From assembly GCA_016647705.1 (NCBI GenBank), contig JAENRU010000476.1, positions 1-64,000 on the forward strand: a stretch of DNA of 64,000 bases. The letters run 5' to 3'. This document shows, one piece after another, positions 63,465 through 64,000 of this stretch. The notes beneath the pieces are model-generated. The model searched no databases and was not told where the DNA came from. It worked only from the letters and a program-made list of their open reading frames with translations. The translations under genes and the position numbers were made by a program. Numbering within the stretch: position 1 is the stretch's first letter; each line of letters opens with the position of its first letter. The DNA comes from Eucommia ulmoides. Taxonomy: Eukaryota; Streptophyta; Magnoliopsida; Garryales; Eucommiaceae.

Positions 63465-64000
63465 CTAGTCAGAGAGAATTGGCTGAATTGATTTTTTATT
63501 GAATTTGGTGGGAACGTCATGCTTGAATACAATGAAGAAGAGTAGTCCAAAAGGATTTTATGTACTAGGTTTAGTAAAAAATCAAGAATCATCCTTTACA
63601 TTATTGGAGGTGATTTCACCCAACAAAGCAAATAATTTGGCCTCTTCTTCATGTACCAAAATCCCACACCTACTTCCTTAAAAAATACACGCACAAAAAA
63701 ATTATTTCATATTTTTATTTTTTACTTTTATTCTTATTTTTTACTTTTATTTATTTTTTTATTTTTCTATTTCTTTCATTTTTTATTTTAAATTTTTTGG
63801 TCCAGTATTTGTAGGGAAAAAAAAAAGAGAAAATCTTGAAAAAAAAATAAAAATCAAAAAACAGGATTTGAAAAAAAAAAGAAATGAATTATAAAAAAAA
63901 TAGTTTCTAATCTTTGTTTTTAAATTTAAAGTTTTTTTATTTTTAATTTTTTTCGATAAACACCATGTAGAAAGAAAATAAGGAACACCGCAAAATAAAT
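63465..64000. repeat. 2.88-kb tandem unit, copy 3 (cut by window end)
   Basis: Matches copies 1 and 2 up to about 63911. From 63912 several changes appear (AATCTTTG for AATATTTG, CGATAAAC for TGATAAAC, TAGAAAGAAAATAAGG for TAGATATAAAAATAAGG), some agreeing with block C1 or C2. High identity therefore seems to end here. Confidence 0.9.

Overview
The window looks like nuclear DNA of an AT-rich flowering plant, in a heterochromatin-like, transposon-derived region. It has microsatellites, plant-type LTR and SINE remnants, a primer-binding site for initiator methionine tRNA, and no intact gene. I found no convincing protein-coding gene, tRNA, rRNA or CRISPR array. Nearly all short open frames fall in low-complexity or transposon sequence.

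The dominant structure is a tandem array of a unit of about 16.9 kb. Copy 1 is 1-16894, copy 2 is 16895-33758, copy 3 is 33759-50611 and partial copy 4 is 50612-56430. The start of the unit is only a phase choice set by the window edge. The copies are nearly identical; most differences are one-base indels and homopolymer or microsatellite length changes. At 56431 the sequence stays homologous but switches abruptly to an older, diverged paralog (56431-57710). That runs into a second tandem array with a 2.88-kb unit (57711-60586, 60587-63464, 63465 to the window end) made from part of the same sequence.

Each 16.9-kb unit is itself built of duplicated modules. In copy-1 coordinates the order is: tail of a 0.7-kb minisatellite module (1-330); a degenerate GACGTATTTA array (521-790); a GA-rich LTR-like block B1 (1322-2033); block A1 (2034-3400); a LINE endonuclease-like fragment (3391-3627); a 42-bp repeat (4060-4160); a GC-richer unassigned stretch (5161-5800); a 25-bp array and an 83-bp duplication (5975-6312); a SINE with 8-bp target-site duplications (6921-7123); block C1 (7200-7950); a reverse-strand solo LTR of Tat/Athila type (7977-9641); block A2 (10468-11943, paralog of A1); block C2 (12375-13060, paralog of C1); LTR block B2 (13283-15158, paralog of B1) followed by the primer-binding site (15161-15172); then two 0.7-kb modules carrying related 38-bp and 39-bp minisatellites (15774 to just past 16894).

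The main points for follow-up are whether this megasatellite is real or an assembly product, the sharp identity breaks at 56431 and near 63912, and a possible non-autonomous LTR element whose interior is minisatellite rather than gag-pol. Alignments were made by eye, so block edges are approximate to about 10-20 bases unless a terminal motif is named.
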